Positions 40,444 to 49,166 of a stretch of DNA of 64,000 nt are shown piece after piece (positions within the stretch are counted from its first letter, which is position 1; every line of letters starts with the position of its first letter). Source of the stretch: Gordonibacter sp. 28C (GTDB lineage: Bacteria; Actinomycetota; Coriobacteriia; Coriobacteriales; Eggerthellaceae); NCBI RefSeq assembly GCF_003339845.1, contig NZ_PPTR01000001.1:310001-374000 (forward strand), given 5' to 3'. The notes under the pieces were generated by a model. It was not told the origin of the DNA and did no database searches. It saw only the letters and a program-made list of their open reading frames with translations. The translations under genes were made by a program, and so were the position numbers.

Positions 40444-41889
40444 ATGCAGAACGTGATCTCTTTCATCAAGACGCACTTCGCCAGCATCGCAGCGCTTCTT
40501 GTCGCTGCGATGCTGGCGGCATCGTTCGTTTTGCCGGTCCAAGCGCAGGCTTTGGAAGTGGAGCGCTGGACCGCCAAAGGGAACGCCGACGGAGACAGCG
40601 TCACCGTCATGGGAGCAACGCCCACGCGTGTGACGTGGCAAGGACAGTCCGCTGAGGACGAATCGGTGACGGGTGTGTCCATCGAACTCCCCGACGGCTC
40701 CACCGTCGAACCGGAAAACGTGAAAGCCACCGTCATTGCTGGTCTCGATCGGCTGGAAGTTGCTTCGCAAGCTACAGTCGATGGTGCTACGGTTACGGTA
40801 GCGCTGGACGAGCCGGCCCCCGTCGGCGCACTCATTATGGTGGAGTGCAACCGTACACTTCTGCCGGGCGAAGGCGGGTCGTTCGGCCTAGCGGGCAGCT
40901 ACACCACGATCGATGGGCAAACGCACGATATGCCGGCCACCGACAAGGTCATCGACGTGGTGGGCAAATCTCCCTCCGAGCAGTTGGCCAACTGGTTGAA
41001 CCAGCAAGAATGGGTGAAGGCATGGAACTCCAACAAGTTCCTCCACCTGTTCTTCGACCCAGCTATCATCTCCACGTCCGTGCCGGCGTTGTTCGCCGGT
41101 TGGCTCGTGTCTTTGGGTGTTGTGGTTGTCAGCTTCCCCTTGGCCATACCGCTGGGTCTGCTGCTGTCGTTCCTTCGCATGGCCAAGCATCGTCTGCCGC
41201 GCGCTATCGGCGCCACCTACATCAACATCGTGCGCGGCACGCCGCTGTTTCTGCAACTGTATATTGCGTATTTCGGCTTGCCTCTCATGGGCGTTCAGCT
41301 CGACCCGTTTGCCATGGGCGCCATCGTGCTTATCATGAACTCGAGCGCGTACTTGGCCGAGATATTCCGTGCGGGCATCCAGTCCATCAGCCAAGGGCAG
41401 TTCGAGGCGGCGCGGTCGCTGGGCATGAACGGCATGCAGACCATGTTCTTCGTCATCATCCCGCAGACGGTGCGCCGCGTCATACCCACCATGACGAGCG
41501 AGTTCATCCTCATGTACAAGGACACCTCGCTTCTGGCCGCCGTGGGCGTGACCGAGCTCATGATGTACGCGAAGACCATCACGGCCGCCACGGGCAACGT
41601 CACGCCCTACATCGTGGCCGCCGGATTCTACCTTATCGTCACCATCCCGCTCACGAAGCTCATCAACACCATGGAAACGCGCATGGCGAACGGCCGGCGA
41701 AAGCACAAGAAGGGACCGGCCGATCGCAGCATCACCTCTGCCGCATCCGTCGTGCCCGACTCCGATGCCGCCGTGGCCCGCAGCATACGCATGTCCGAGA
41801 CGTTCGCCGGCCCGGCATCGCAGTTGGACGCGACGACGACGCAGCTCTACGACGACGCGCGTCGCAACGGCAACCATATAAGCCATTAA
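40444..41889 (+). CDS. Amino-acid ABC transporter permease with extra extracytoplasmic domain
   Basis: A 481-residue protein, about twice the usual length. Residues 1-36 are a signal-anchor helix ending in VLPVQAQA. Residues ~37-170 form a soluble, beta-rich part (VTVMGATPTRVTWQGQSAED, VSIELPDGSTVEPE, GGSFGLAGSYTTIDGQTHD) that should lie outside the membrane. The permease proper starts near residue 200, with the HisM-type five-helix core, NIVRGTPLFLQLY, and the ATPase-docking loop EAARSLGMNGMQTMFFVIIPQ. The C-terminal ~60 residues are a hydrophilic tail. The extra domain may help capture ligand or organise the binding protein; this is inference. Confidence 0.9.
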   Translation: MQNVISFIKTHFASIAALLVAAMLAASFVLPVQAQALEVERWTAKGNADGDSVTVMGATPTRVTWQGQSAEDESVTGVSIELPDGSTVEPENVKATVIAGLDRLEVASQATVDGATVTVALDEPAPVGALIMVECNRTLLPGEGGSFGLAGSYTTIDGQTHDMPATDKVIDVVGKSPSEQLANWLNQQEWVKAWNSNKFLHLFFDPAIISTSVPALFAGWLVSLGVVVVSFPLAIPLGLLLSFLRMAKHRLPRAIGATYINIVRGTPLFLQLYIAYFGLPLMGVQLDPFAMGAIVLIMNSSAYLAEIFRAGIQSISQGQFEAARSLGMNGMQTMFFVIIPQTVRRVIPTMTSEFILMYKDTSLLAAVGVTELMMYAKTITAATGNVTPYIVAAGFYLIVTIPLTKLINTMETRMANGRRKHKKGPADRSITSAASVVPDSDAAVARSIRMSETFAGPASQLDATTTQLYDDARRNGNHISH

Positions 41890-41904
41890 GGAGGTGCGGA
41901 TCAC

Positions 41905-42771
41905 ATGAGCGAATCGAACCACGACGGCGTCGTCTTGAACGGAGAAGCCGTTGATACCGGCCCTGCGTCCGCATCGGGGGCGGGCGCCGTGGGCGCAGGA
42001 GCCGCGAGCGCGGACGCTTCGGGTGCGTCGGCGGCTTCCAACGAGATCGTGGTGCGCATCGAGGACCTGCGCAAGAGCTTCGGAGACAACGAGGTGCTGC
42101 GCGGCATCGACCTCGACGTCCACCGCGGCGAGGTCGTGGTCATCCTGGGTCCCTCCGGCTCGGGAAAGTCCACGCTTTTGCGCTGCGTGAACCTGTTGGA
42201 GAAGCCCACGGGCGGCCGCATCTTCTTCGAGGACACCGAGATCACCGCGAAGAAGACCGACATCAACAAGGTGCGCGCCAAGGTGGGCATGGTGTTCCAG
42301 AACTTCAACTTGTTCCCGCACCTCACCGCCAAGAAGAACGTCATGCTGGCCCAGCAGAAGGTGCTGCACCGCAACGCCGACGAGGCGGCGCGGATCGCCG
42401 TGGAGCAGCTGGAGAAAGTGGGGCTGGGCGACCGCATAGACTACAAGCCCTCGGAGCTCTCGGGCGGTCAGCAGCAGCGCGTGGCCATCGCCCGCGCGCT
42501 GGCCATGGACCCGCATGTCATGTTGTTCGACGAAGCCACGAGCGCGCTCGACCCCGAGCTCGTGCGCGACGTGCTGAGCGTCATGAAGGGCTTGGCCAAG
42601 GGCGGTATGACCATGATCGTGGTCACCCACGAGATGGGCTTCGCCCGCGACGTGGCCGACCGCGTGATATTCATGGACGGCGGCTTCATCGTGGAACAGG
42701 GCACGCCCGAGGACGTGTTCGACCATCCGAAGTCCGATCGAACGAAGGATTTCCTGGGCCACATCTCGTAA
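41905..42771 (+). CDS. Amino-acid ABC transporter ATPase (GlnQ type)
   Basis: A 288-residue ABC ATPase with an Ala/Ser/Gly-rich N-terminal extension of about 45 residues before the domain ([20 protein letters not shown]). Walker [13 protein letters not shown]-loop [12 protein letters not shown], signature [15 protein letters not shown], Walker [15 protein letters not shown] and H-loop VVTHEMGFA are all intact. AAGGAGGTGCG precedes the ATG. It energises the two preceding gene products. Confidence 0.94.
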   Translation: MSESNHDGVVLNGEAVDTGPASASGAGAVGAGAASADASGASAASNEIVVRIEDLRKSFGDNEVLRGIDLDVHRGEVVVILGPSGSGKSTLLRCVNLLEKPTGGRIFFEDTEITAKKTDINKVRAKVGMVFQNFNLFPHLTAKKNVMLAQQKVLHRNADEAARIAVEQLEKVGLGDRIDYKPSELSGGQQQRVAIARALAMDPHVMLFDEATSALDPELVRDVLSVMKGLAKGGMTMIVVTHEMGFARDVADRVIFMDGGFIVEQGTPEDVFDHPKSDRTKDFLGHIS

Positions 42772-42851
42772 GGGTGGCCTCGACGCGCAGCGACGGCGCC
42801 GCCGTGGGCGACCTGCTGCCCGCTCGGCACCAGAAAGACCAACGCAAAAGG

Positions 42852-42890
42852 AATGCGATGCGGCGAGCGCCCGGCGCGCCGCATCGCATT
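42852..42890. terminator. Hairpin after the ABC transporter operon
   Basis: AATGCGATGCGGCG (42852-42865) pairs perfectly with 42877-42890 over an 11-base GC-rich loop. There is no T-run, so termination would depend on the strong stem. Confidence 0.5.
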
Positions 42891-43252
42891 CATGCGAGCA
42901 ACCCGTCGCACCGGCGATCGGCGAGCAGCCTTCTGCGGGATCCTTCCACATTCCTCCTGCTGCGGCGCTGATCGCGCGTCTTTATCAATTGTGTTTTTTG
43001 CCAAAACCCCTCGAAACGGCACCTTTTCAAATTGTGCAAATCAGGAACGTTTCTCCTACAGAATCGGCAGCCGTTTCGTGTGCATGAGGCCACAGTTTGA
43101 TTCCATTTTTATGCAGAAGCATGGAAATAAAAGGTAAAAATATCCAATATGGTCATATTGCCTTGCTGTTCCTTGACCTGCTACTTGATCATATTTTTGT
43201 GCATGTGGACAAGATCATTACAGTTTTGCTACAAATCACACGGAAAATAGTG

Positions 43253-43281
43253 TTGCAGGTGAACAAAAAAGATGGTATAAC
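43253..43281 (+). promoter_or_regulatory. Promoter of the amidinotransferase leader
   Basis: TTGCAG (43253-43258) and TATAAC (43276-43281) are 17 bases apart in an AT-rich region. The start near 43288 would give a 165-base leader RNA before the amidinotransferase ATG. Confidence 0.6.
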
Positions 43282-43336
43282 TTCCTCAACGGCAAATCTG
43301 GTAACCATGCCACGGTAGGAAAAACCGAGGAGAACC

Positions 43337-43405
43337 ATGAACCACCAGTCTCCAAGGCGCTCCCGCAGTCGCACGGCAATGCCAGCAAGCTGCAGTAGTA
43401 TGTAG
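43337..43405 (+). CDS. 22-codon arginine-rich leader ORF
   Basis: A small ORF starting at ATG 43337 with GAGGAG four bases upstream and ending at TAG 43403-43405. The peptide begins MNHQSPRRSRSRTAMP; four of 22 codons are arginine (AGG, CGC, CGC, CGC), clustered at codons 7-12. It lies in the leader RNA of an enzyme that consumes arginine. A 7-bp stem (43419-43425 with 43431-43437) follows, ending just before the ribosome site of the amidinotransferase. By arrangement it resembles amino-acid-sensing leader peptides; translation is not proven. Confidence 0.5.
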   Translation: MNHQSPRRSRSRTAMPASCSSM

Positions 43406-43454
43406 TGTGCCACCCAACGGTAGCGAAGAGCGCTGCCAAAGAAAGGAGACTGTC

Positions 43455-44603
43455 ATGGCGAAGATAGTCAATTCTTGGAACGACTGGGATCCGCTGAAGC
43501 GCGTTATCGTCGGTCGTTGCGACAACTCGATGATCCCTCCCGAGGAGCCCGCGACGTCTGAGAAGGTGCCCGTCGATTCCGAGATGCGCGGCATGTGGGG
43601 CCTCCGTCCCGCCAAGACCGTTGAGCGTGGCAACGAGTGCCTCGACAACCTCGTGAAGATCCTCGAGGACCGCGGCGTCGTCGTCGACCGCCCGACCCCG
43701 CTGCAGTGGAACCAGGCCATCGGCACGCCCGACTTCCGCAACGACTCCATGATGACCTGCATGCCGCCCCGCGACATCCTGCTCACCATCGGCAACGAGA
43801 TCATGGCCTCCGCCAACTCCTTCCGCTGCCGCTACTTCGAGTACCTGGCCTACTGGCCCCTCATGAAGCAGTACTTCGACGAGGATCCGGACTTCCTGTG
43901 GACCCAGGCTCCCCGTCCCCGCCTGACCGACGCCTCCTACAAGCACAACTACTACGACGAGAAGATCACGCTCGAAGAGCGCCTCGTCCGTACGGCCAAC
44001 AAAGACTTCGTGACCACCGAAGTCGAGCCGATGTGGGATGCCGCCGACGTCATGCGCATGGGCAAGGACCTGTTCATCCAGCACGGCCTGACCACGAACC
44101 GCACGGCCATGGACTGGTTCCAGCGCTACTACCCCGAGTACCGCGTGCACGCCGTGAACTTCCCCGGCGACCCGTACCCGATCCACATCGACGCCACCTT
44201 CGTGCCGCTGCGTCCGGGCCTGATCATCAACAACCCGCACCGCAAGCTCCCCGAAGAGCAGCGCGCCATCTTCGAGGCCAACGACTGGCAGATCGTCGAG
44301 GCCGCCGACCCGGCGCACGACGAGCCGCCCGCGCTGTGCTACAGCTCCGTGTGGCTGTCCATGAACTGCCTCGTGCTCGACCCGAAGACCGTCATCGTCG
44401 AGGCCTCCGAGGTGCACCAGCAGGAGCAGATGGACAAGCTCGGCATGAACGTCATCCCCTGCGACCTGCGCGACGCCTATCCGTTCGGCGGCGGCCTGCA
44501 CTGCTCCACGGCTGACGTCTACCGCGAGGGCGACTGCCTCGACTACTTCCCGAACCGCGTCAAGGATCCCACCCTGGTGCGCCCGGAGATGTGGAACGAC
44601 TAG
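43455..44603 (+). CDS. Arginine:X amidinotransferase (AGAT/inosamine amidinotransferase family)
   Basis: A 382-residue enzyme of the five-bladed guanidino-modifying fold. It aligns by eye over its length with vertebrate glycine amidinotransferase: DAADVMRMGKDLFIQHG (catalytic Asp and neighbours), HIDATFVPLRPGLIINNP with His244, and FGGGLHCSTADV with nucleophile Cys350. It would move the amidino group from arginine to an amine acceptor, giving ornithine and a guanidino compound. Glycine, inosamine or another amine could be the acceptor; it cannot be told. AAAGGAG precedes the ATG at 43455. A transporter gene follows after a terminator. Confidence 0.88.
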   Translation: MAKIVNSWNDWDPLKRVIVGRCDNSMIPPEEPATSEKVPVDSEMRGMWGLRPAKTVERGNECLDNLVKILEDRGVVVDRPTPLQWNQAIGTPDFRNDSMMTCMPPRDILLTIGNEIMASANSFRCRYFEYLAYWPLMKQYFDEDPDFLWTQAPRPRLTDASYKHNYYDEKITLEERLVRTANKDFVTTEVEPMWDAADVMRMGKDLFIQHGLTTNRTAMDWFQRYYPEYRVHAVNFPGDPYPIHIDATFVPLRPGLIINNPHRKLPEEQRAIFEANDWQIVEAADPAHDEPPALCYSSVWLSMNCLVLDPKTVIVEASEVHQQEQMDKLGMNVIPCDLRDAYPFGGGLHCSTADVYREGDCLDYFPNRVKDPTLVRPEMWND

Positions 44604-44655
44604 TCGCGTAGCGTGACCAACCCTTGCTGAAGAAGGCAAGAGTCGTCTGACAACA

Positions 44656-44705
44656 AAGAAAGGGGATCTGGCAAGCTCAAGCGCTCAGGTCCCCTTTCTT
44701 GATTT
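44656..44705 (+). terminator. Terminator of the amidinotransferase gene
   Basis: AAGAAAGGGGA (44656-44666) pairs perfectly with TCCCCTTTCTT (44690-44700); CTG/CAG extend the stem inward. The T-rich right arm and following GATTT fit an intrinsic terminator, 52 bases after the stop. Confidence 0.75.
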
Positions 44706-44840
44706 AAACCTATACCACCGCGAATACGATTCGGCCGTATAAGGCCGAATAGGTGAACGCATGCCTCATTCGGTCTCGCAGGGCGCGAGTCGCGGCGGCA
44801 GAGGGGATTCTTTTTTCTTGCTACTGGTTAAGGAGGACCA

Positions 44841-45989
44841 ATGGCAGATACCAACAAAAGCAAAAACCCAGATATGGGCAACGGCAAGGACGGGTCCGGC
44901 AGCTACGAGATGAGGCTGGGCTTCGGCACCATCGCCATGCTCATCTCGGCCACGGGCATGGGCCTGGTGCCCCTGTTCAGCCGCTGGGCCACCCGCACCG
45001 ACATGTTCGACGGAGCCGCGGGCTTCAACGCGGGAGACAGCATCGGCGCCCTGATGGCCGTGGGCCGCATGGGCATGGGCGTGCTGTTCTTCCTCGTTCT
45101 GCTCGTGGCCACGCACAAGGTGCACGTGTTCAAGAAACTGAAGCTGACCCCGGCCATCGCGCTGGGCGGCCTTATGATCGGCATGTCGCTGGCGTGCTAC
45201 GTCACGTCCACGCTGCTGACCACCGTGTCGAACGCGGTGCTGTTCATCTACATAGGCCCCGTCATCTGCGTGCTGCTCGCCCGCATCTTCCGCAAAGAGC
45301 CTATGTCGCCTTTGCAGTGGATTTGCCTGGGCGCGGTGTTCATCGGCATGCTGTTCGGCGAAGGCCTGCTCGGCTTCGGCGTGGGCGGCCAAGCGTTCGG
45401 CTTCGACTTCAACCTGGCTCCGTCCACCGCCGAGTTCCCCATGAAGGGCATCGGCGATGCGTTCGGCGTCGCTTCGGGCTTCTTCTATGGCGCTTCGATG
45501 TTCTTCAACGGCTACCGCAAGGACGCCGACACCACGGCTCGCGGCGTGTGGAACTTCATCTTCGCCGTCATCGGCGCCGGCGCCATCACCATCGTCCTGA
45601 ACTCGCTGGGCGCCACTCCCGGTATGGAGAACTGGGCCCTCAACGTTCACTTCACCACGTTCAACTGGATCGGCGCGGTGCTGCTGTGGATCATCTGCGG
45701 CCCCATCGCCTTGGGCTTCCTGCTGGTTGCCGGGCGCAACCTGCCGGCCGCCGACTACGGCACCATCGCGTACTGGGAAGTTCCCGTGGCGCTGTTCTGC
45801 GGCCTGGTGATCTTCGGTGAGCCGTTCACCATCAACACGGCTTTGGGCGCCATCCTCATCATCGGCGGCGGTGCCATCCCGTCTATCAAGGGCATGGTTG
45901 CCGGCCGCAAGCAGAAGCAGCAAGAGGAGATCAGCGAAAACCTTGCCGCTCGCTTGGAAGAGGAAGCCGACAAGGAGAACCTGCGGTAG
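44841..45989 (+). CDS. DMT/EamA-family transporter
   Basis: A 382-residue protein with about ten hydrophobic helices in two EamA halves: the first from LGFGTIAMLISATGMGLVPLFSRW to FIYIGPVICVLLARIFRKE, the second from FGVASGFFYGASMFFNG to YGTIAYWEVPVALFCGLVIFGEP and ALGAILIIGGG. The N- and C-termini are hydrophilic, the latter basic and then acidic (KQKQQEEISENLAARLEEEAD). Such proteins export amino acids and other metabolites. AAGGAGGACCA precedes the ATG. The position after the amidinotransferase suggests transport of a guanidino compound or its precursor. Confidence 0.85.
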   Translation: MADTNKSKNPDMGNGKDGSGSYEMRLGFGTIAMLISATGMGLVPLFSRWATRTDMFDGAAGFNAGDSIGALMAVGRMGMGVLFFLVLLVATHKVHVFKKLKLTPAIALGGLMIGMSLACYVTSTLLTTVSNAVLFIYIGPVICVLLARIFRKEPMSPLQWICLGAVFIGMLFGEGLLGFGVGGQAFGFDFNLAPSTAEFPMKGIGDAFGVASGFFYGASMFFNGYRKDADTTARGVWNFIFAVIGAGAITIVLNSLGATPGMENWALNVHFTTFNWIGAVLLWIICGPIALGFLLVAGRNLPAADYGTIAYWEVPVALFCGLVIFGEPFTINTALGAILIIGGGAIPSIKGMVAGRKQKQQEEISENLAARLEEEADKENLR

Positions 45990-46031
45990 TGGTGGCGAAT
46001 GCCAAACTGAGCAAAGAGGAAGGTGTGGCAT

Positions 46032-46592
46032 ATGAAGATAACGAATAATCTGACCCACATTGCTACCGTGGTGGAATTCGAGCCCGCATTGAACGAGGAC
46101 GAGCTGAAAGCCGCGTTCGCAGAAAACGGATTGCAGGGCTTTCCCGCAGAGCTCGACATCGCGGAGCGCACGGAAGAGCATGTGCAGATGATGGCGCTGG
46201 ACACGTTGCTCCAGTTCGCGAAGGCATCGGACGTGCGCGCGGTCACCTACGACGTGACGTACTTCCCCCATGCCGACGAGGACGAGGTCGACTACCAGCT
46301 GAAGCAGCTGGCCCACGACCTTGAGATCAGCCCCGAGGTCATCCGCGACCTGTGCGGGCAAGAGATCCAGGAGTACCTGGCCCTCGACGCCAAGCGCGAC
46401 GCCGAGGCCCCGGTGCACAGCATCGTCGAGGCGTACATCGGCGGCACGGCCTTCGCGTGGTACGGCATGAACGACTACCCGCGCCTGAAGAGGGTCATCC
46501 TGCGCAAGCTCGCCCAGGGCGGCCAGAAGGCGAAGCGCGACTTCATCCTGCGAGCCAGCAAGGCGCAGGTCGATCTGCTCGAAGACTACTGA
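46032..46592 (+). CDS. Unknown soluble protein
   Basis: A 186-residue acidic protein that I do not recognise. No signal peptide or membrane helix. It looks alpha-helical, with acidic stretches (FEPALNEDELKAAFAENG, YFPHADEDEVDYQLKQLAHD) and a more basic C-terminus (RLKRVILRKLAQGGQKAKRD). The frame is open to a GTG at 46023, but ATG 46032 has GAGGAAGG eight bases upstream. Follows the DMT transporter by 42 bases and probably shares its transcript; the strong terminator after it closes the unit. Confidence 0.75.
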   Translation: MKITNNLTHIATVVEFEPALNEDELKAAFAENGLQGFPAELDIAERTEEHVQMMALDTLLQFAKASDVRAVTYDVTYFPHADEDEVDYQLKQLAHDLEISPEVIRDLCGQEIQEYLALDAKRDAEAPVHSIVEAYIGGTAFAWYGMNDYPRLKRVILRKLAQGGQKAKRDFILRASKAQVDLLEDY

Positions 46593-46610
46593 TCCATACG
46601 TTAAAGAGCG

Positions 46611-46645
46611 GGAGCCCGTTATGCTGTATAACGGGCTCCTTGCGT
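46611..46645 (+). terminator. Terminator after the unknown protein gene
   Basis: GGAGCCCGTTAT (46611-46622) pairs perfectly with ATAACGGGCTCC (46628-46639), loop GCTGT, then TTGCGTT. Confidence 0.7.
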
Positions 46646-46841
46646 TCGTCGAACGGCCATGTTTCAACCATGTTGCCATCTAGGGTCAAAAGTAACGGGT
46701 TTACACCCGGTTTCGAAATTTGCGGTATGATAGCCTTAATCTAGTAGCGTACACCCATGTTAGGGGGCTTTTTGAAGCACACGCTAAGCGTACAGGTCTC
46801 TTCTCCTCTCAACGAGGCCGTACATTTCTTAGGGGATTACC

Positions 46842-48188
46842 ATGGAATCTAACATTTCTGATTCAAACGCTGCTGCCATCGCCTTTACCGAAGAGGAGCA
46901 GCATCGAACGCTCAAGAAAGTAACCTTCTCCTCGTTCTTGGGCAACTTCATCGAATGGTTCGACTATGCGAGCTATTCCTATCTGGCCACGGTCATCGCA
47001 CTGGTGTTCTTCCCCGGCGAGGACCGCTTGGTTTCGGTCATGAGCACGTTCGCTGTGTTCGCGCTGTCGTTCCTCGTGCGCCCCGTCGGCGCCATCTTCT
47101 GGGGGAACATGGGCGACAAGAAGGGCCGCAAGTGGGCCCTGTCCATCTCCATCCTCATGATGAGCGGCGCGACGTTCCTTATCGGCTGCCTGCCGGGTTA
47201 CGCGATCCTCGGCGTGGGCGCTCCTATTCTGCTGCTGGTGCTGCGCATGGTGCAGAGCTTCTCGGCGGCGGGCGAGTACGCCGGTGCAGCCACGTTCATC
47301 GCCGAGTACGCGCCGAAGAACCATCGCGGTTTCTACTGTTCGATGGTGCCGGCGTCCACGGCAACCGGCTTGCTCGTGGGATCGCTGTTCGCCACGTTCA
47401 TGTTCAACACATGGGGGGCCGATTCCAGCTTCGTCATCGATTGGGGCTGGCGCATCCCGTTCCTCCTGGCGCTTCCGCTGGGCTACATCACGCACTACAT
47501 CCGAACGCACCTCGAGGATTCTCCCGTGTACGAGGAGATGCAGCGCAGGCTGAGCGGCGCGGGCAAAGCTGTCCAGCATCCCATCCGCACGCTGTTTAAA
47601 AAGCATTTCAAGGTGCTCGTCGTCTCGTTCGGAGCTTGCGTGCTGAACGCGGTGGGCTTCTACGCGGTGCTCACGTACCTGCCGAACTACCTTGAGACCA
47701 CGCTGAACTACGATCCGAGCTCCGCGTCCATCATCACCACCATCGTTTTGGTGGTCTACATCGCGTTCATCTTCCTGTCCGGGCGCATTTCCGACCGTTT
47801 CGGGCGCAAGAAGATGCTCATCATCGCTTGCGTCGGGTTCATCGTGCTCACCATTCCGGCGTTCCTGTTGCTGGGAACGAAGAACTTCTGGATCATCCTG
47901 CTGGTCGAGCTGGTGATGTGCCTCGTGCTCACCATCAACGACGGCACGCTGTCCAGCTACCTTACCGAAACGTTCCCGACCGACGTGCGCTACTCGGGCT
48001 TCGCCTTGAGCTTCAACTTGGCGAACGCCATATTCGGCGGATCGGCCTCGTTCATCTCGTTCTGGTTGATCGACGTTACGGGCAGCGCCATCGCTCCGGG
48101 CTTCTACATGGTGTTCATCGCCGCGCTAGCGTTGGTCGCCATGATTCTGTCGCATGAGCATACCGGTAAGGATTTGACTGAGATATAG
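46842..48188 (+). CDS. MFS transporter, metabolite:H+ symporter family
   Basis: A 448-residue, 12-helix transporter. The start SSFLGNFIEWFDYASYSYLA and the loop 2-3 motif WGNMGDKKGRKWAL are typical of the MHS branch (ProP, ShiA, KgtP); further marks are MVQSFSAAGEYAGAATFIAEYAP and the loop 8-9 motif GRISDRFGRKKML. Substrates in the branch are osmolytes, dicarboxylates or aromatic acids taken up with protons. AGGGGATTACC precedes the ATG. The 250-base leader contains a terminator and AT-richer DNA but no clear 17-base-spaced promoter. Confidence 0.9.
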   Translation: MESNISDSNAAAIAFTEEEQHRTLKKVTFSSFLGNFIEWFDYASYSYLATVIALVFFPGEDRLVSVMSTFAVFALSFLVRPVGAIFWGNMGDKKGRKWALSISILMMSGATFLIGCLPGYAILGVGAPILLLVLRMVQSFSAAGEYAGAATFIAEYAPKNHRGFYCSMVPASTATGLLVGSLFATFMFNTWGADSSFVIDWGWRIPFLLALPLGYITHYIRTHLEDSPVYEEMQRRLSGAGKAVQHPIRTLFKKHFKVLVVSFGACVLNAVGFYAVLTYLPNYLETTLNYDPSSASIITTIVLVVYIAFIFLSGRISDRFGRKKMLIIACVGFIVLTIPAFLLLGTKNFWIILLVELVMCLVLTINDGTLSSYLTETFPTDVRYSGFALSFNLANAIFGGSASFISFWLIDVTGSAIAPGFYMVFIAALALVAMILSHEHTGKDLTEI

Positions 48189-48240
48189 GTTGATCTGGGG
48201 AAATTGTTTGCCCGCACCGCGCGGTCGAACATGAAGAGGC

Positions 48241-48275
48241 AACGCCGCCCGGGCAATGGAGGCCCGGGCGGCGTT
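48241..48275 (+). terminator. Hairpin between the MHS transporter and TetR gene
   Basis: AACGCCGCCCGGGC (48241-48254) pairs perfectly with 48262-48275, loop AATGGAG. No T-run follows, so some read-through into the TetR gene is possible. Confidence 0.5.
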
Positions 48276-48318
48276 CGTGCGCGATGCCGGTCGGCGTCGC
48301 CGGGGTTACGGAGGAGAG

Positions 48319-48915
48319 ATGAGCGAGACATCGCAAACGCCGAAGTCGTTGAAGGCGCAGATCACGCGCACCTCGCTGGTGCTTGCAGCCGCAGCGTTGC
48401 TGCGCGAGCAGGGTCCGAAGGCGGTCACCTATCGCAAGGTGGCGAAATGGGCCGGGGCCGCGTCGTCGTCGGTGGGGTACTACTTCGATTCCGTGACGCA
48501 GCTGCTGCACGAGGCGGGCCGCTACAACATTCAGCTGTGGGCCGAGCGCGCCGAGAAAGCAGCTTCGGCCGCCGAGGCGATGGATGTGGAGGAATGCCGC
48601 GATCGAGCGGTCGACCTGTTGATCCGGGCCTGCCTGCCCGACGACAGCGTGGTTCCTTCGGCCCACTACGCCCAGCTGATCGCGGCAGCCGAGTCCCCCG
48701 TGGTCACCGAGGCGTACCAGAAGGGCCGCGTCTCCCTGGACGCCGCCGTCGGGCGCATCCTGTCGCATGCTGGGATCAACATGCCCGCACGCATGGTGGG
48801 CACCATCGTGGACGGTGCGGCCGTGGCCGCCATTTCCGAGGGCTACGACGTGCGGGAGTTCGCATCCGGCCTTCTTGCGGATGCGCTCGAAGTGTACGGA
48901 TTCAAGAAGCGGTAG
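48319..48915 (+). CDS. TetR-family transcriptional regulator
   Basis: A 198-residue regulator with the N-terminal helix-turn-helix ITRTSLVLAAAALLREQGPK, then VTYRKVAKWAGAASSSVGYYF, which places the GYYF typical of TetR proteins at the right point. The C-terminal ligand domain is alpha-helical and not assignable. ATG 48319 directly follows GGAGGAGAG. It may control the preceding MHS transporter, but this is by position only. Confidence 0.9.
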   Translation: MSETSQTPKSLKAQITRTSLVLAAAALLREQGPKAVTYRKVAKWAGAASSSVGYYFDSVTQLLHEAGRYNIQLWAERAEKAASAAEAMDVEECRDRAVDLLIRACLPDDSVVPSAHYAQLIAAAESPVVTEAYQKGRVSLDAAVGRILSHAGINMPARMVGTIVDGAAVAAISEGYDVREFASGLLADALEVYGFKKR

Positions 48916-49166
48916 CGCGAAAAAGCTGACGAGCGGTAAAGCCGATAGGCGGATCGCGCCTCGTTCCTTCACGCCTCCTTCACGATTCGGGGCTCCTGAA
49001 CGCGTCTTCTTAACTATCTCATTACAGTTGTATACTTTTCGGTTCCAATTTCGAACCGACTGCTAACCTCTATGCTCGCGCTGTCGGGGCCCGGCCGTGT
49101 TGCCTTTTGGGCAACAGGGACGCCGTGGCGAAGGCGATTCATCATGCGGGGCGAGAGAGGTGCTCG

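Larger units (their letters stand above)
42772..43336. other. Intergenic region with AT-rich control DNA
   Basis: More than 550 bases without a convincing gene. It starts with the hairpin at 42852-42890 and then becomes AT-rich from about 42990 to 43310, unlike its surroundings, ending in a good promoter for the amidinotransferase leader. The short ORFs in it lack start signals and family resemblance. Confidence 0.5.

Noticed and set aside
42853-43318. Small ORFs in the gap before the amidinotransferase
   Set aside because: They start within or near a hairpin, lack ribosome sites and cross strongly AT-rich promoter DNA.
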